Source of the DNA: Rhizobium sp. Root708 | Lineage (GTDB): Bacteria > Pseudomonadota > Alphaproteobacteria > Rhizobiales > Rhizobiaceae | Assembly: GCF_001429725.1 (NCBI RefSeq) | Contig: NZ_LMHV01000040.1 | Coordinates: 79,825-143,824 of the forward strand | Direction: 5' to 3' | Length of the DNA: 64,000 bases | Part shown: positions 23,598-32,715 of the stretch, one piece after another | How the letters are laid out: every line of letters begins with the position of its first letter | Numbering within the stretch: the stretch's first letter is position 1 | Notes under the pieces: model-generated | What the model was told of the DNA's origin: nothing | Databases searched by the model: none | The model's input: the letters and a program-made list of their open reading frames with translations, nothing else | Position numbers and translations under genes: made by a program

Positions 23598-24692
23598 TCA
23601 GAATTTCTGCTGGGTAATGAGCACTTCCCGAGCGATCTGGTCGAGCGGCAGAATCCTGTCCACTCCTCCCTTGGCGATCGCCTCTTTCGGCATCCCGAAG
23701 ACAACGGACGTCGCCTCGTCCTGCGCGACGGTATAGGCACCGGCCTGGTGCATTTCCAGCATCCCCTTGGCGCCGTCGTCACCCATGCCGGTCATGATGA
23801 TCCCCATCGCGTTCGAGCCGGCGCTACGCGCCGCCGAGCGGAAAAGGACATCGACGGACGGACGATGGCGTGAAACCAGCGGCCCCTGCTTGACCGAGAC
23901 GTGATACCGCGCGCCCTGCCTTTCCAGCAGCATGTGCTTGTCGCCAGGCGCGATCAGAACATGGCCTCGCAGCACGGGATCGCCATCGACGGCTTCCTTC
24001 ACTTCGACCTCGCAAAGACTGTTCAGTCTCTTCGCGAAGGCAGCGGTGAATTTCTCCGGCATGTGCTGAACGATCACCATGCCCGGCGCGTTGGCCGGCA
24101 GTGCTTCGAGGAATTCGCGTAGCGCTTCGGTACCACCCGTCGAGGCGCCGACGCAGACGACCATTTCCGTGGTCTTCGCCATTGCGCGTCCCGTCGGCGG
24201 CGGCAGCATTGCGTCCGCTGTCAGCTTCTGCGGCGGTGCTTCCTTGCCGGGTCGCAGGCTGCTTGTAGCGCGCCGCATGTTGCCGAGACGCGCGTGGGAA
24301 GCGCTCTTGACCACTTCCCGGATGCGGACGGCATCGTCGGCGAGATTGTCCGCAGCGCCGATCTTCGACTTCAGGATGACGTCGACGGCGCCTGCCTCCA
24401 AGGCCTGCAGCAGCGTCTCGGACCCGACCTCCGTCAGCGACGAACACATGACGACGGGGATGGGCCGCTGCGACATCAGCTTGCGCAGAAAGGTTATGCC
24501 ATCCATCCTCGGCATCTCGACGTCGAGCGTGATGACGTCTGGAATTTCCTCCTGGATCTTCTTGGCCGCCATGAAGGGGTCGGTTGCAACCCCCATGACT
24601 TCGATTTCGGGATCCTCCTGCAGCACGCGGACGAGCGTCTGGCGAACGCTGGCGGAGTCATCGATGATCAGAACGCGTATCTTCTTGCCCAT
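23598..24692 (-). CDS. cheB: Chemotaxis methylesterase CheB
   Basis: 364 residues. The receiver domain (1-120) has the phosphorylated Asp57 in DVITLDVEMPRMDG, and the C-terminal methylesterase domain has the serine motif GASTGGTEAL, the histidine in VQHMPEKFT and the aspartate in MTGMGDDGAKGM. CheB removes methyl groups from chemoreceptor glutamates. The linker (about 140-180) is proline-rich. It is the last gene of the chemosensory operon, 12 bases after cheR. Confidence 0.96.
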   Translation of the reverse strand: MGKKIRVLIIDDSASVRQTLVRVLQEDPEIEVMGVATDPFMAAKKIQEEIPDVITLDVEMPRMDGITFLRKLMSQRPIPVVMCSSLTEVGSETLLQALEAGAVDVILKSKIGAADNLADDAVRIREVVKSASHARLGNMRRATSSLRPGKEAPPQKLTADAMLPPPTGRAMAKTTEMVVCVGASTGGTEALREFLEALPANAPGMVIVQHMPEKFTAAFAKRLNSLCEVEVKEAVDGDPVLRGHVLIAPGDKHMLLERQGARYHVSVKQGPLVSRHRPSVDVLFRSAARSAGSNAMGIIMTGMGDDGAKGMLEMHQAGAYTVAQDEATSVVFGMPKEAIAKGGVDRILPLDQIAREVLITQQKF

Positions 24693-24704
24693 GGGCAGCC
24701 TTAC

Positions 24705-25583
24705 TTAAGTGCGCTGGAACACGGTGTTGGAAACCTGCTTAAGCGGCAGGTCGATTCCAGCGATGGATTCGGAGTGACCAATGAACATGTAGCCGCCGAC
24801 TGTGAGACGATCGCACAATCGCTTGAGCACGCCCGCTTGCGTCGGCTTGTCGAAGTAGATCAGCACATTGCGGCAGAAAATGATGTGCATCGCCTCGCCG
24901 ACCGGATAGCTCTCGTCCATCAGGTTCATCCGTGCAAAGCCGACCTTGCTGCGCAGGAACGGCGAAATCCGGACCTCGCGGCGCGTCGGGCTCTTGGGAA
25001 CCATGACGTATTTGCGCTGCATGTCGCGCGGCACCGGCTGGATCATGTCTTCGTTGTAGATGCCGAGGCGCGCGGCGTTCAGCACATCGGTGCTGAGGTC
25101 GGTCGCCAGGATCGTGTAGTCGACGTCGTTGCGCGCGCCGGCGAACTCCTCGAGCACCATCGCCATCGTATAAGGCTCGGCACCCGTGGAGCATGCGGAG
25201 CTCCACGTCCTGATGATGCGGACGCCGTTCCCGGCCAGCGTCGGCAATGCCGTCTGCTGCATGTAGTCGAAGTGGCGGGCCTCCCGAAAGAAGTCCGTCT
25301 TGTTCGTGGTCACGGCATCGATCAGATAGACCGTCTCGTGCTCAAGCCCGTCGTCGTGAAACAGGAAGTCGCAATAGTCGTCGAAGGTCGCGTGGTTGGT
25401 CGCCCGAAGGCGACGCCGCAGGCGGCCTTCGAGCATCGTCAGTTTGGTCGGCGGCATCTTGATGCCGCTGTAGTCGTAGATGAATCGGGCAAGCTTATCG
25501 AAATTCCGCTTGCTGATCCGATCCCCGATCTGGGTTTCTGCTGCAGCCATACTCATGGATTGATGCTCCGAACGACCGATCAC
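24705..25583 (-). CDS. cheR: Chemotaxis methyltransferase CheR
   Basis: 292 residues from a GTG that overlaps the cheW stop (GTGA); ATG codons at 25556 and 25550 are alternatives. The N-terminal helical domain includes YDYSGIKMPPTKLTMLEGRLRRRL, and the SAM-binding domain has WSSACSTGAEPYTMAM and IIFCRNVLIYFD. It methylates glutamates of chemoreceptors using S-adenosylmethionine. There is no TPR extension. It lies between cheW and cheB in the operon. Confidence 0.95.
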   Translation of the reverse strand: MIGRSEHQSMSMAAAETQIGDRISKRNFDKLARFIYDYSGIKMPPTKLTMLEGRLRRRLRATNHATFDDYCDFLFHDDGLEHETVYLIDAVTTNKTDFFREARHFDYMQQTALPTLAGNGVRIIRTWSSACSTGAEPYTMAMVLEEFAGARNDVDYTILATDLSTDVLNAARLGIYNEDMIQPVPRDMQRKYVMVPKSPTRREVRISPFLRSKVGFARMNLMDESYPVGEAMHIIFCRNVLIYFDKPTQAGVLKRLCDRLTVGGYMFIGHSESIAGIDLPLKQVSNTVFQRT

Positions 25584-26056
25584 GCTGCCGATTGCAGGAG
25601 CGACGCGTCTTCACGCGACAGCAACCGTGCAAGATCGACGATGACGACGAATCCGCCTTCCCGGCGAACGACGCCAGCGATGTAGTCGGAGCGCCAGCGC
25701 ACGCCGATATCGGGCGCCGCCTCGATCTGGTCACGCCGAAACGGCGTGACCTCGAAGACACGGTCGGCAACGAGGCCGAGCGTAAGAACCCTGCTTTCCA
25801 TCGGTACGTCGAGGACGAGAACACGCGTGTGGGACGTGGGTACCGTCTTCGACATGCCGAGTTTCAGCCGAAGGTCGATGGTCGGCACGCCCTGGCCGCG
25901 CACGTCGCGGAGGCCAAGGAGGTAGTCAGGACCATTCGGAATCTTGAATGCTTCCGCATAGTCGAGAATTTCCCGAACCACCTCTACCGGTACGGCGAAG
26001 GTCTCATCGCCGAGGCTGAAGGTGACGAACTGCGCTTCCAGGGGTGCCGTTGCCAT
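25580..26056 (-). CDS. cheW: CheW coupling protein (copy 1)
   Basis: 158 residues. One CheW domain: FVTFSLGDETFAVPVEVVREIL near the start and LLGLRDVRGQGVPTIDLRLKLG in the middle. CheW links receptors to the kinase CheA. It starts one base before the stop of the upstream MCP and overlaps cheR by four bases, showing tight translational coupling. A second cheW is at 29814. Confidence 0.93.
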   Translation of the reverse strand: MATAPLEAQFVTFSLGDETFAVPVEVVREILDYAEAFKIPNGPDYLLGLRDVRGQGVPTIDLRLKLGMSKTVPTSHTRVLVLDVPMESRVLTLGLVADRVFEVTPFRRDQIEAAPDIGVRWRSDYIAGVVRREGGFVVIVDLARLLSREDASLLQSAA

Positions 26057-26057
26057 C

Positions 26058-27872
26058 TTATGCGCTTTCCTTGAAATCGGCGTCGCTGTCGTCAGGACCG
26101 CCCATGGCCAGATCAAGTGCGAAGCCCTTTGCCCGGGCCTGCTGGACCGAAACCGTGTTGGCAGCGGGTGCCTTGCTGGCCGGCTTGCGCGCGGCGGGGG
26201 CAGCACTGCGAACGCTGACGCGCGCAGCAGGACCACGGCTTGTACGGCTGCCTGCCATGTCCACCTTGAAGAAGGCGATCGAGGTCTGCAGCTCTTCGGC
26301 CTGGCTTGCCAGTTCTTCCGACGTCGCGGACATCTCTTCCGAGGCGCCGGCATTCTGCTGGGTCACCTTGTCGAGCTGCTGGATTGCTTCGTTGATCTGC
26401 GAGGCACCGATATCCTGCTCGCGGCAAGCAGCACTGATTTCGGAAACCAGTTCGGCGGTCTTGCGGATATCGGGAACCAGGCGGCCGAGCATGTCGCCGG
26501 CATCGCTTGCTGCCTTGACGGTATCGCCTGACATCGCGCTGATCTCGGCGGCTGCCGACTGGCTGCGTTCAGCCAGCTTGCGAACTTCCGAGGCAACGAC
26601 CGCGAAGCCCTTGCCGTGCTCACCGGCACGCGCTGCTTCGACGGCGGCGTTGAGGGCGAGAAGATCGGTCTGACGAGCGATTTCCTGAACGATGCTAATC
26701 TTCTCGGCAATCGTGCGCATGGCGTCGACGGCGCGGGAAACCGCTTCGCCGCTTGCCTCTGCGTCCTTGGCGGACTGGCGGGCGATCTTCTCGGTCTGAG
26801 CCGCGTTGTCGGCGTTCTGCTTGATGTTGGAAGCCATTTCCTCCATCGCGGCGGAAGCTTCTTCAGCCGAAGCGGCCTGTTCGGTCGCGCCCTGGGAGAC
26901 CTGCTCCGAGCTTGCGGAGAGTTCCTGGCTGCCGGCAGAGACGTTCTCGGCGGCGGAAAGTGCATCGGCAACGACGCCACGAAGTCGCTCGACCATCTGC
27001 TCCAGCGCGATGCCAAGCGTATCCTTGTCGGAAAGCGGCTTCGGCGAAACCGTCAGGTCACCGTTGGCGATCTGATTGGCAATACCGGCGGTGACGCGCA
27101 GATTGCCGGTCATCGTGGACATCGAGTTGACGAGATCGCGGATTTCGTCGTTGCTCTTGTGGTCGATATTCTGATCGAGGTCACCGATGGCAACGGCATC
27201 AGCAAGATTGACGGCGCGCTTCAGGCCACGGGAAATGTTGAGCGAAATCCAGGTCGCGCAGCCGAGCGAGAAGGCGATCAGCACGATGGTCATGGAAACG
27301 AGGATGAAGCGCGAGTTGGCGTACTGAAGGTCCGTCGCCTGGTCGGTCTCCTGGACGTTGCCGGAGATCGTCTCAGTCATGTCTTCCATGACCTTCAACG
27401 CCTTGTTCATCACGTCGCGTCCCTCGTGCATCGTCAGCGACGTCGCACGGGCGTTCGATTCCGTCGTATTCTGGGTCGCCAGATCGGCGATCTGCTTCTG
27501 GATCGGCGCGTACTCGTCGTAGAGGACCTTGAACTGCGCTGCCTGATTGCGAACATCCAGATCGGTCGAGGCAGCGAGCTTTGCGGTCAGCCCCTCGATA
27601 TCGGCCTGACGGCCAAGCAGCGACTTGACGAAATCGGCAATTTCGCTCGGCTCGCTGTTCAGGATGGCGTTCTTTTCGGCCCGCACCGTGCCATTGAAGA
27701 CGTCGCTCAGGGCGACGACGGTCTTGAGGTCGTTGACTGGCTCCTCGACCATCCGGGTGATCGCCGAGTTCAGCGAGGAGAGATTGTAGATTGCGAGGCC
27801 CGCCATCGTTCCACTGAGCAGGATGACGGCGGCAAAAACCAACGCAAGCTTTAGCTTGATTGTTAGGCGCAT
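26058..27872 (-). CDS. Methyl-accepting chemotaxis protein (copy 1)
   Basis: 604 residues. TM1 is at about 8-29, a four-helix-bundle sensor about 30-187, TM2 about 188-212, HAMP about 213-270, and the signalling domain about 300-560. The signalling tip reads VQEIARQTDLLALNAAVEAARAG followed by FAVVASEVRKLAERS. The C-terminal tail is alanine/proline-rich and ends DADFKESA. Its signalling region is about 94% identical at base level to the neighbouring receptor at 28089, while the sensor halves differ. GGAG precedes the ATG. Confidence 0.95.
   Translation of the reverse strand: MRLTIKLKLALVFAAVILLSGTMAGLAIYNLSSLNSAITRMVEEPVNDLKTVVALSDVFNGTVRAEKNAILNSEPSEIADFVKSLLGRQADIEGLTAKLAASTDLDVRNQAAQFKVLYDEYAPIQKQIADLATQNTTESNARATSLTMHEGRDVMNKALKVMEDMTETISGNVQETDQATDLQYANSRFILVSMTIVLIAFSLGCATWISLNISRGLKRAVNLADAVAIGDLDQNIDHKSNDEIRDLVNSMSTMTGNLRVTAGIANQIANGDLTVSPKPLSDKDTLGIALEQMVERLRGVVADALSAAENVSAGSQELSASSEQVSQGATEQAASAEEASAAMEEMASNIKQNADNAAQTEKIARQSAKDAEASGEAVSRAVDAMRTIAEKISIVQEIARQTDLLALNAAVEAARAGEHGKGFAVVASEVRKLAERSQSAAAEISAMSGDTVKAASDAGDMLGRLVPDIRKTAELVSEISAACREQDIGASQINEAIQQLDKVTQQNAGASEEMSATSEELASQAEELQTSIAFFKVDMAGSRTSRGPAARVSVRSAAPAARKPASKAPAANTVSVQQARAKGFALDLAMGGPDDSDADFKESA
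26261..26998 (-). repeat. Direct repeat of MCP signalling region, copy A
   Basis: Aligns to 28301-29038 at a constant offset of 2040 bases with no gaps. In the 300 bases 26281-26580 I count about 18 differences (roughly 94% identity). It encodes the receptor signalling domain. Confidence 0.9.
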
Positions 27873-28049
27873 GAGTAGACTCCAGAAACTGGGAATGCTT
27901 CGGCAGAATTGCCTGGTAGGATGAACGTCCGAATGCGAAGCACCGGCCGAACGTGGAATCGGGAGGAAAAAAGAGCCTTACATCTACTCTTGCGTGAGCG
28001 GGTGGCGGTGCCAGCCACGCTTCCAACGTTGACATACGTTGGCATCCAT

Positions 28050-28079
28050 GGGTCGCGGCCAGTCGCCTGGCCACGACCC
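28050..28079. terminator. Hairpin downstream of the second MCP gene
   Basis: GGGTCG(C)GGCCAG, loop TCGC, then CTGGCC(A)CGACCC. It is near-perfect and lies just beyond the stop of the MCP gene at 28089. It has no T run, so it may reduce rather than stop read-through toward the next MCP. A second small palindrome CCAACGT-TGACAT-ACGTTGG is at 28023-28042. Confidence 0.5.
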
Positions 28080-28088
28080 TGTTCGTTA

Positions 28089-29786
28089 TTAGGCGCTCTC
28101 GCGGAAGTCGTCGTCGCCCGCATCGGGGCCACCCATCGACATGTCGAGTGCAAAACCCTTGGCGCGGGCCTGCTGAGCAGCGACGCTGCCGCGGCCGTTG
28201 TTGCTGGCCGAGGCAACCGGTGCCCGGCGGACGACCGTTGCAGCCGGCTTCGCCGTGGACTTCGCAGGCTTGCGGGCACTGACCTTTGCACCGGCGGTGT
28301 CGACCTTGAAGAAGGCGATCGACGCCTGCAGCTCTTCGGCCTGGGCCGCCAGCTCTTCCGACGTCGCGGACATCTCTTCCGAAGCGCCGGCGTTCTGCTG
28401 TGTCACCTTGTCGAGCTGCTGGATCGCTTCGTTGATCTGCGAGGCACCGATATCCTGCTCGCGGCAAGCGGCGCTGATTTCGGAAACCAGTTCCGCCGTC
28501 TTGCGGATATCGGGCACCAGGCGGCCGAGCATATCGCCGGCATTGCTTGCTGCCTTGACGGTATCGCCAGACATCGCGCTGATCTCGGCGGCTGCCGACT
28601 GGCTGCGTTCAGCCAGCTTGCGAACCTCGGAGGCAACCACTGCAAACCCCTTGCCGTGCTCGCCGGCACGCGCTGCTTCCACAGCGGCGTTGAGGGCGAG
28701 AAGGTCGGTCTGGCGCGCGATTTCCTGAACGATGCTGATCTTCTCGGCAATCGTGCGCATCGCATCGACGGCACGCGAAACGGCCGCTCCGCTCTCCTCC
28801 GCGTCCTTGGCGGACTGGCGGGCGATCTTCTCGGTCTGGGCCGCGTTGTCGGCGTTCTGCTTGATGTTGGCAGCCATCTGCTCCATCGAGGCGGAAGCCT
28901 CTTCGGCGGAAGCTGCCTGTTCGGTCGCGCCCTGGGAGACCTGCTCGGAGCTTGCGGAGAGCTCCTGGCTTCCGGCCGAGACGTTTTCCGAGGCCGAAAG
29001 CGCATCGGCGACGACCCCGCGCAGGCGCTCGATCATCAGGTTGACGTTGCCGAGGAGTTCACCGATTTCGTCGTGATTGGTAACCTCGGCCGTCTTCGTC
29101 AGGTCGCCTTCGGCAACTTCACGAACAGCCGTGTTGGCACGAACGAGACCCTTGCTGATGGTGTTTGCGATCCAGAAGGCGGTGATGGCGGCGATCAGCG
29201 TGGCCACTGCAGCGGCAATGATAAGCGTCAGACGCGTCGATGCATACTGCTGGTCGGCACTGTCGTCGGCTTCCTTCATCTTCTGCTTTTCAATGGCCAG
29301 CATGCCGTCCAGAGCACCGTCCAGCTGATGCGCGAGCTGGCGGGCATCGCCAACGGAAACGGCCGTTGCGCCATCGTGGTTGCCAGCCTGGAGCAGCTGC
29401 CTGATCTCATCATCGGCTGCGATGAATTTCTTGGAGATCCCCTCGATCTCGAGCCAACGGGCACGCTCTTCCGATTCCACCAGCGCGATGACCGAGGTCA
29501 GTGCAGTGGTCAGCTCGCTGCGGGCGGTATCCCCGCTTTCCATCGCACCTTTGGTTTCCTTGTCGTCGCGAGCAGCGACGAGGTTCTTCTGCTGGCGAAT
29601 GATTTCCAGCTCGGCAATGTTTATGGCCTGCGTCAATTCCAGCCGTGCCGCCGGCCCGGCCAGCAGCTCGCCCAGGGTATCGTTGATCTTGCCCAGGCTA
29701 AAAATGCCGTAGGCAGCAGTGCCCACAAGCATGAGAATAATAAAGGTGAACGCGCTCACCAGCTTTGTCTTGATCGTCAATCGCAT
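28089..29786 (-). CDS. Methyl-accepting chemotaxis protein (copy 2)
   Basis: 565 residues. TM1 about 8-29, a helical sensor to about 185, TM2 about 190-212, HAMP-like segment about 213-265, signalling domain about 270-525. The tip VQEIARQTDLLALNAAVEAARAG equals that of copy 1. The tail is lysine/alanine-rich and ends DDDFRESA, very like copy 1. The shorter membrane-proximal linker makes it 39 residues shorter than copy 1. AAAGGGG is eight bases before the ATG. It lies downstream of cheW copy 2 by 27 bases. Confidence 0.95.
   Translation of the reverse strand: MRLTIKTKLVSAFTFIILMLVGTAAYGIFSLGKINDTLGELLAGPAARLELTQAINIAELEIIRQQKNLVAARDDKETKGAMESGDTARSELTTALTSVIALVESEERARWLEIEGISKKFIAADDEIRQLLQAGNHDGATAVSVGDARQLAHQLDGALDGMLAIEKQKMKEADDSADQQYASTRLTLIIAAAVATLIAAITAFWIANTISKGLVRANTAVREVAEGDLTKTAEVTNHDEIGELLGNVNLMIERLRGVVADALSASENVSAGSQELSASSEQVSQGATEQAASAEEASASMEQMAANIKQNADNAAQTEKIARQSAKDAEESGAAVSRAVDAMRTIAEKISIVQEIARQTDLLALNAAVEAARAGEHGKGFAVVASEVRKLAERSQSAAAEISAMSGDTVKAASNAGDMLGRLVPDIRKTAELVSEISAACREQDIGASQINEAIQQLDKVTQQNAGASEEMSATSEELAAQAEELQASIAFFKVDTAGAKVSARKPAKSTAKPAATVVRRAPVASASNNGRGSVAAQQARAKGFALDMSMGGPDAGDDDFRESA
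28301..29038 (-). repeat. Direct repeat of MCP signalling region, copy B
   Basis: Partner of 26261-26998. The shared block covers the signalling half only, indicating duplication followed by divergence of the sensor half, or gene conversion. Confidence 0.9.
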
Positions 29787-29813
29787 AATAAAACCCCTTT
29801 ACTCGATGACGCT

Positions 29814-30317
29814 TCAGGCGGCGGATCCCGAAGCATCGTGCCGTGCTGAAAAGATTGCCTGCAGGTTCGGGAGAATGATGAATTCGCCTCCCCGCTTGAC
29901 CAGGCAGTTGATGTAATCGGGACGCCAGCGCATCCCGACGCTTGGTGGCGGCTCGCTTGCGGTCCTCGCAAGCGTCGTCACCTCGTTGACCTTGTCGGTG
30001 CGAAGTCCGACGAGCGTTGTCTCGCCTTCGATATCGATCTCGATGACGATGATCCGGCTGTCGATGGTCGCTTCCGTGCCTTCCATGCCGAAGGCCAGTC
30101 GCAGGTCAGCAAGTGGAATGACCTTGCCGCGAAAGTTGATGACGCTGGCGACGAAGGGCTGTGCACCCGGCACCGCCGTCTCCGGCAGCAGGTCCAGGAT
30201 TTCCTGAACCATGACGGCCTCGAGCGCGAAGGTCTCGCCGTTCATGTCGAAGGTCAGGACCTCCACTTCATCGGCATAATTCCAATGATGATCGATCTTT
30301 TCGACTGCCGCGCTCAT
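29814..30317 (-). CDS. cheW: CheW coupling protein (copy 2)
   Basis: 167 residues with a CheW domain: VEVLTFDMNGETFALEAVMVQEIL, then VASVINFRGKVIPLADLRLAFG. It is clearly different from copy 1 in sequence. The start overlaps the cheA stop by four bases. Two CheW proteins beside two receptors suggests pairing, but which CheW serves which receptor cannot be told from the sequence. Confidence 0.93.
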   Translation of the reverse strand: MSAAVEKIDHHWNYADEVEVLTFDMNGETFALEAVMVQEILDLLPETAVPGAQPFVASVINFRGKVIPLADLRLAFGMEGTEATIDSRIIVIEIDIEGETTLVGLRTDKVNEVTTLARTASEPPPSVGMRWRPDYINCLVKRGGEFIILPNLQAIFSARHDASGSAA

Positions 30318-32350
30318 CCTGCCACCCGCATCTGTGCTTCCTGTTGCTGACCGGCGGCCACGAGGTGGCCGACGTCGAGAATGAGGGCAACGCTGCCATC
30401 ACCAAGAATGGTGGCGCCGGAGAAAGTCGCGACGTCGTTGTGCAGCTTGGACATCGACTTGATGACCGTCTGGTGGTCGCCGATGATCTGGTCGACCACG
30501 AGGCCGACGCGCTCCGTACCGGTGGAGATGACCACCACTTTCTGGTGCACATCAGGCTTGGTGCCGGTGCGGAAGAGATCACGCAGGCGCAAGAAGGGAA
30601 CGAGGCTGTCTCGCAGCGAAATGAAGCTGCGACCGCGCGAACGCAGATCCTCTTCAAGCGACAGTTCAAGGCACTCTTCGACCGCCGAAAGCGGGATCAC
30701 GTAGCGACCGGAACCGACCCGCACCAGCAGACCGTCGATGATGGCCAGCGTCAGCGGGATGCGCAGCGAGACCTCGGACCCCTGTCCCGGCAGGCTCTCG
30801 ATGTCGATCGAGCCGCGAAGGGCCTCGACCGTCTTCTTGACCACGTCCATGCCGACACCGCGGCCGGACAGGTTGGTGATGGCGGCGGCTGTCGAGAACC
30901 CCGGCGCGAAGATCAGCTGCAGCAGTTCGCTGTCGGACAGCGGCTGACCGGGCGAAATGAGGCCGGAGGATTCTGCCTTGGCGCGCACCCGCTCGCGGTT
31001 GATGCCGCGGCCGTCGTCCTTGATCGAGATGATGACCTCGCCGCCGGCCTGCCGGGCCGAAAGCGTCACGGTCCCGGCTTCGAGCTTGCCTGCAGCCAAG
31101 CGATCCTCGGGCGTCTCAAGCCCATGGTCGATGGAGTTGCGCACCAGATGCACCAGCGGATCGGCGAGCCGTTCGATGACAGTCTTGTCGACCTCGGTGC
31201 TTTCGCCCTCGGTCACCAGTTCGATCACCTTGCCTGTCTCGCGGGCGAGATCGTGCACGAGGCGGCGGAAGCGCGAGAACAGTGTCGCGACCGGCACCAT
31301 GCGGAGCACCATCATCGTGTCGCGCAATTCGCCCGAGAGACGTTCGATTTCTTCCGAAACAGAGCGAAGGGCAATATCGGTGCTGGCGCTCGCCAGCTGG
31401 CTCAGGCGTGACTGCGCAATGACGAGTTCCCCGACGCGGTCCATCAGCTCGTCGAGGCGTTCAGCCGGAACGCGGACGTTCTCGGTCGCCTTCGCCTGGC
31501 GATGATCGGCAACCGCGGCGGCTTCCTTCTTGGCCGGAACGGCTTCGACCGGCTTGAACGCGGGATTCGAAACCGGTGGCGCAACGGGCAGAGCCGCAGC
31601 GGGAGCGGCAACAACCGCCGCAGCCGGTTCGACGGCCTGCGCCGACGGTGCCGCGATCTGCTGGACGTCGAGTTCCATGTCGTCCATCACGAAGATGAAG
31701 ACATCATCGATCGCCGAACGATCCTGTTCGCTGGTCAGCAGAACGTCCCAGGAGACATAGAGCTCAGTCGGGACAAGCTCGTCGAGCGGAGGAATGGCCG
31801 CCGTATTCGCGCGGATGCTGCATTCGCCGAGATCGCGCAGTTCGTCGAGCAGACCCAATGGGTTGGTTCCGTTCGCCATCGCGTTCGACGGCAGGCTGAA
31901 GCGGATCCGCCACGTCGTCGTCTTCTTTGCCGATGCGGCGGCTGCGGCCGGTGCCGCAACTGCCGGTGCTTGCGCGTTCTCGCCGACGGCCGCCTGCAGC
32001 TGAGCCAGGAGCTTGTGCCCGGTATCGCCGTGATCCGCGTCCGGCTGGTCGACCAGCGCACGCATATGGTCCTGCGCGGCAAGTACGGCCGCGACCAGTT
32101 CCGCCGTTGCCGGCACTTCGCCCTTGCGGACGCGATCAAATGCAGTTTCGCAATGATGGGTAAATGCGGCGAGCGCATCAAACCCGAACATCGAGCCCGA
32201 GCCCTTCAGCGTATGGAGGCCGCGAAAAACCGCGTCGACCAGGTCCTTGTCGTCGAGCTGATGCGTCAGGTCGAGGAGACCTGCCTCGATCGTTTCGAGG
32301 CATTCCGCAGCCTCGGTGCGAAACACGGCTACCGGGTCGAGAGAACTCAT
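30314..32350 (-). CDS. cheA: Chemotaxis histidine kinase CheA
   Basis: 678 residues. The Hpt domain at 1-120 carries the phospho-accepting His46 in FRGLHTLKGSGSMFG. A linker with an Ala/Pro-rich stretch follows, then a P2-like segment, the dimer helix pair (VPAERLDELMDRVGELVIAQSRL), the ATPase domain (LVRNSIDHGLETPEDRLAAG, DDGRGINRERV, GRGVGMDVVKKTV) and the C-terminal CheW-like domain. All catalytic motifs look intact. Overlaps with cheY upstream and cheW downstream (four bases each) indicate a coupled operon. Confidence 0.96.
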   Translation of the reverse strand: MSSLDPVAVFRTEAAECLETIEAGLLDLTHQLDDKDLVDAVFRGLHTLKGSGSMFGFDALAAFTHHCETAFDRVRKGEVPATAELVAAVLAAQDHMRALVDQPDADHGDTGHKLLAQLQAAVGENAQAPAVAAPAAAAASAKKTTTWRIRFSLPSNAMANGTNPLGLLDELRDLGECSIRANTAAIPPLDELVPTELYVSWDVLLTSEQDRSAIDDVFIFVMDDMELDVQQIAAPSAQAVEPAAAVVAAPAAALPVAPPVSNPAFKPVEAVPAKKEAAAVADHRQAKATENVRVPAERLDELMDRVGELVIAQSRLSQLASASTDIALRSVSEEIERLSGELRDTMMVLRMVPVATLFSRFRRLVHDLARETGKVIELVTEGESTEVDKTVIERLADPLVHLVRNSIDHGLETPEDRLAAGKLEAGTVTLSARQAGGEVIISIKDDGRGINRERVRAKAESSGLISPGQPLSDSELLQLIFAPGFSTAAAITNLSGRGVGMDVVKKTVEALRGSIDIESLPGQGSEVSLRIPLTLAIIDGLLVRVGSGRYVIPLSAVEECLELSLEEDLRSRGRSFISLRDSLVPFLRLRDLFRTGTKPDVHQKVVVISTGTERVGLVVDQIIGDHQTVIKSMSKLHNDVATFSGATILGDGSVALILDVGHLVAAGQQQEAQMRVAG

Positions 32351-32715
32351 CTGCCGAGAACCTTCTTGACGATCTTGACCAGATTTTCGGGATCGAAGGG
32401 CTTCGTCAGCCAGCCGGTTGCGCCGGCAGCCTTCGCGCGCGCCTTGAGGTCGGCATCCGACTCCGTCGTCAGGAAGATGATCGGCACGCCCGTATGGGTC
32501 GGAAGCTTGCGCAGCTCCTCGATCATCGTCAGACCGTCCATGACAGGCATGTTGAGGTCGGTAACGATCAGGTCGAAATGCGCGGACTTCGCCGTCGCGA
32601 GACCTTCGGCGCCGTTGACCGCCTCCGTTACCGTATAGCCGGCGTTGCTCAACGTGACCTTTGTGGTCAGACGGATGCTTGCCGAGTCATCGACAGTCAG
32701 AATATTGGCGCTCAT
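32347..32715 (-). CDS. cheY: Response regulator CheY
   Basis: 122 residues, a single receiver domain. The acidic pocket is DD at 9-10, the phospho-acceptor Asp53 in IVTDLNMPVMDG, the Thr in FLTTES and the Lys in LTKPFDP. With no output domain it is the CheA phosphate target acting on a motor or other partner. It overlaps both the STAS gene and cheA by four bases. Confidence 0.95.
   Translation of the reverse strand: MSANILTVDDSASIRLTTKVTLSNAGYTVTEAVNGAEGLATAKSAHFDLIVTDLNMPVMDGLTMIEELRKLPTHTGVPIIFLTTESDADLKARAKAAGATGWLTKPFDPENLVKIVKKVLGR

Noticed and set aside
26058..29786. Repeated 738-base blocks as a possible mobile element
   Set aside because: Each block is the signalling half of a complete chemoreceptor; there are no terminal repeats or transposase.
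27909..29849. 646-codon plus-strand open frame opposite the second MCP
   Set aside because: It is the reverse of a clear chemoreceptor gene; no start signal or recognisable domain.
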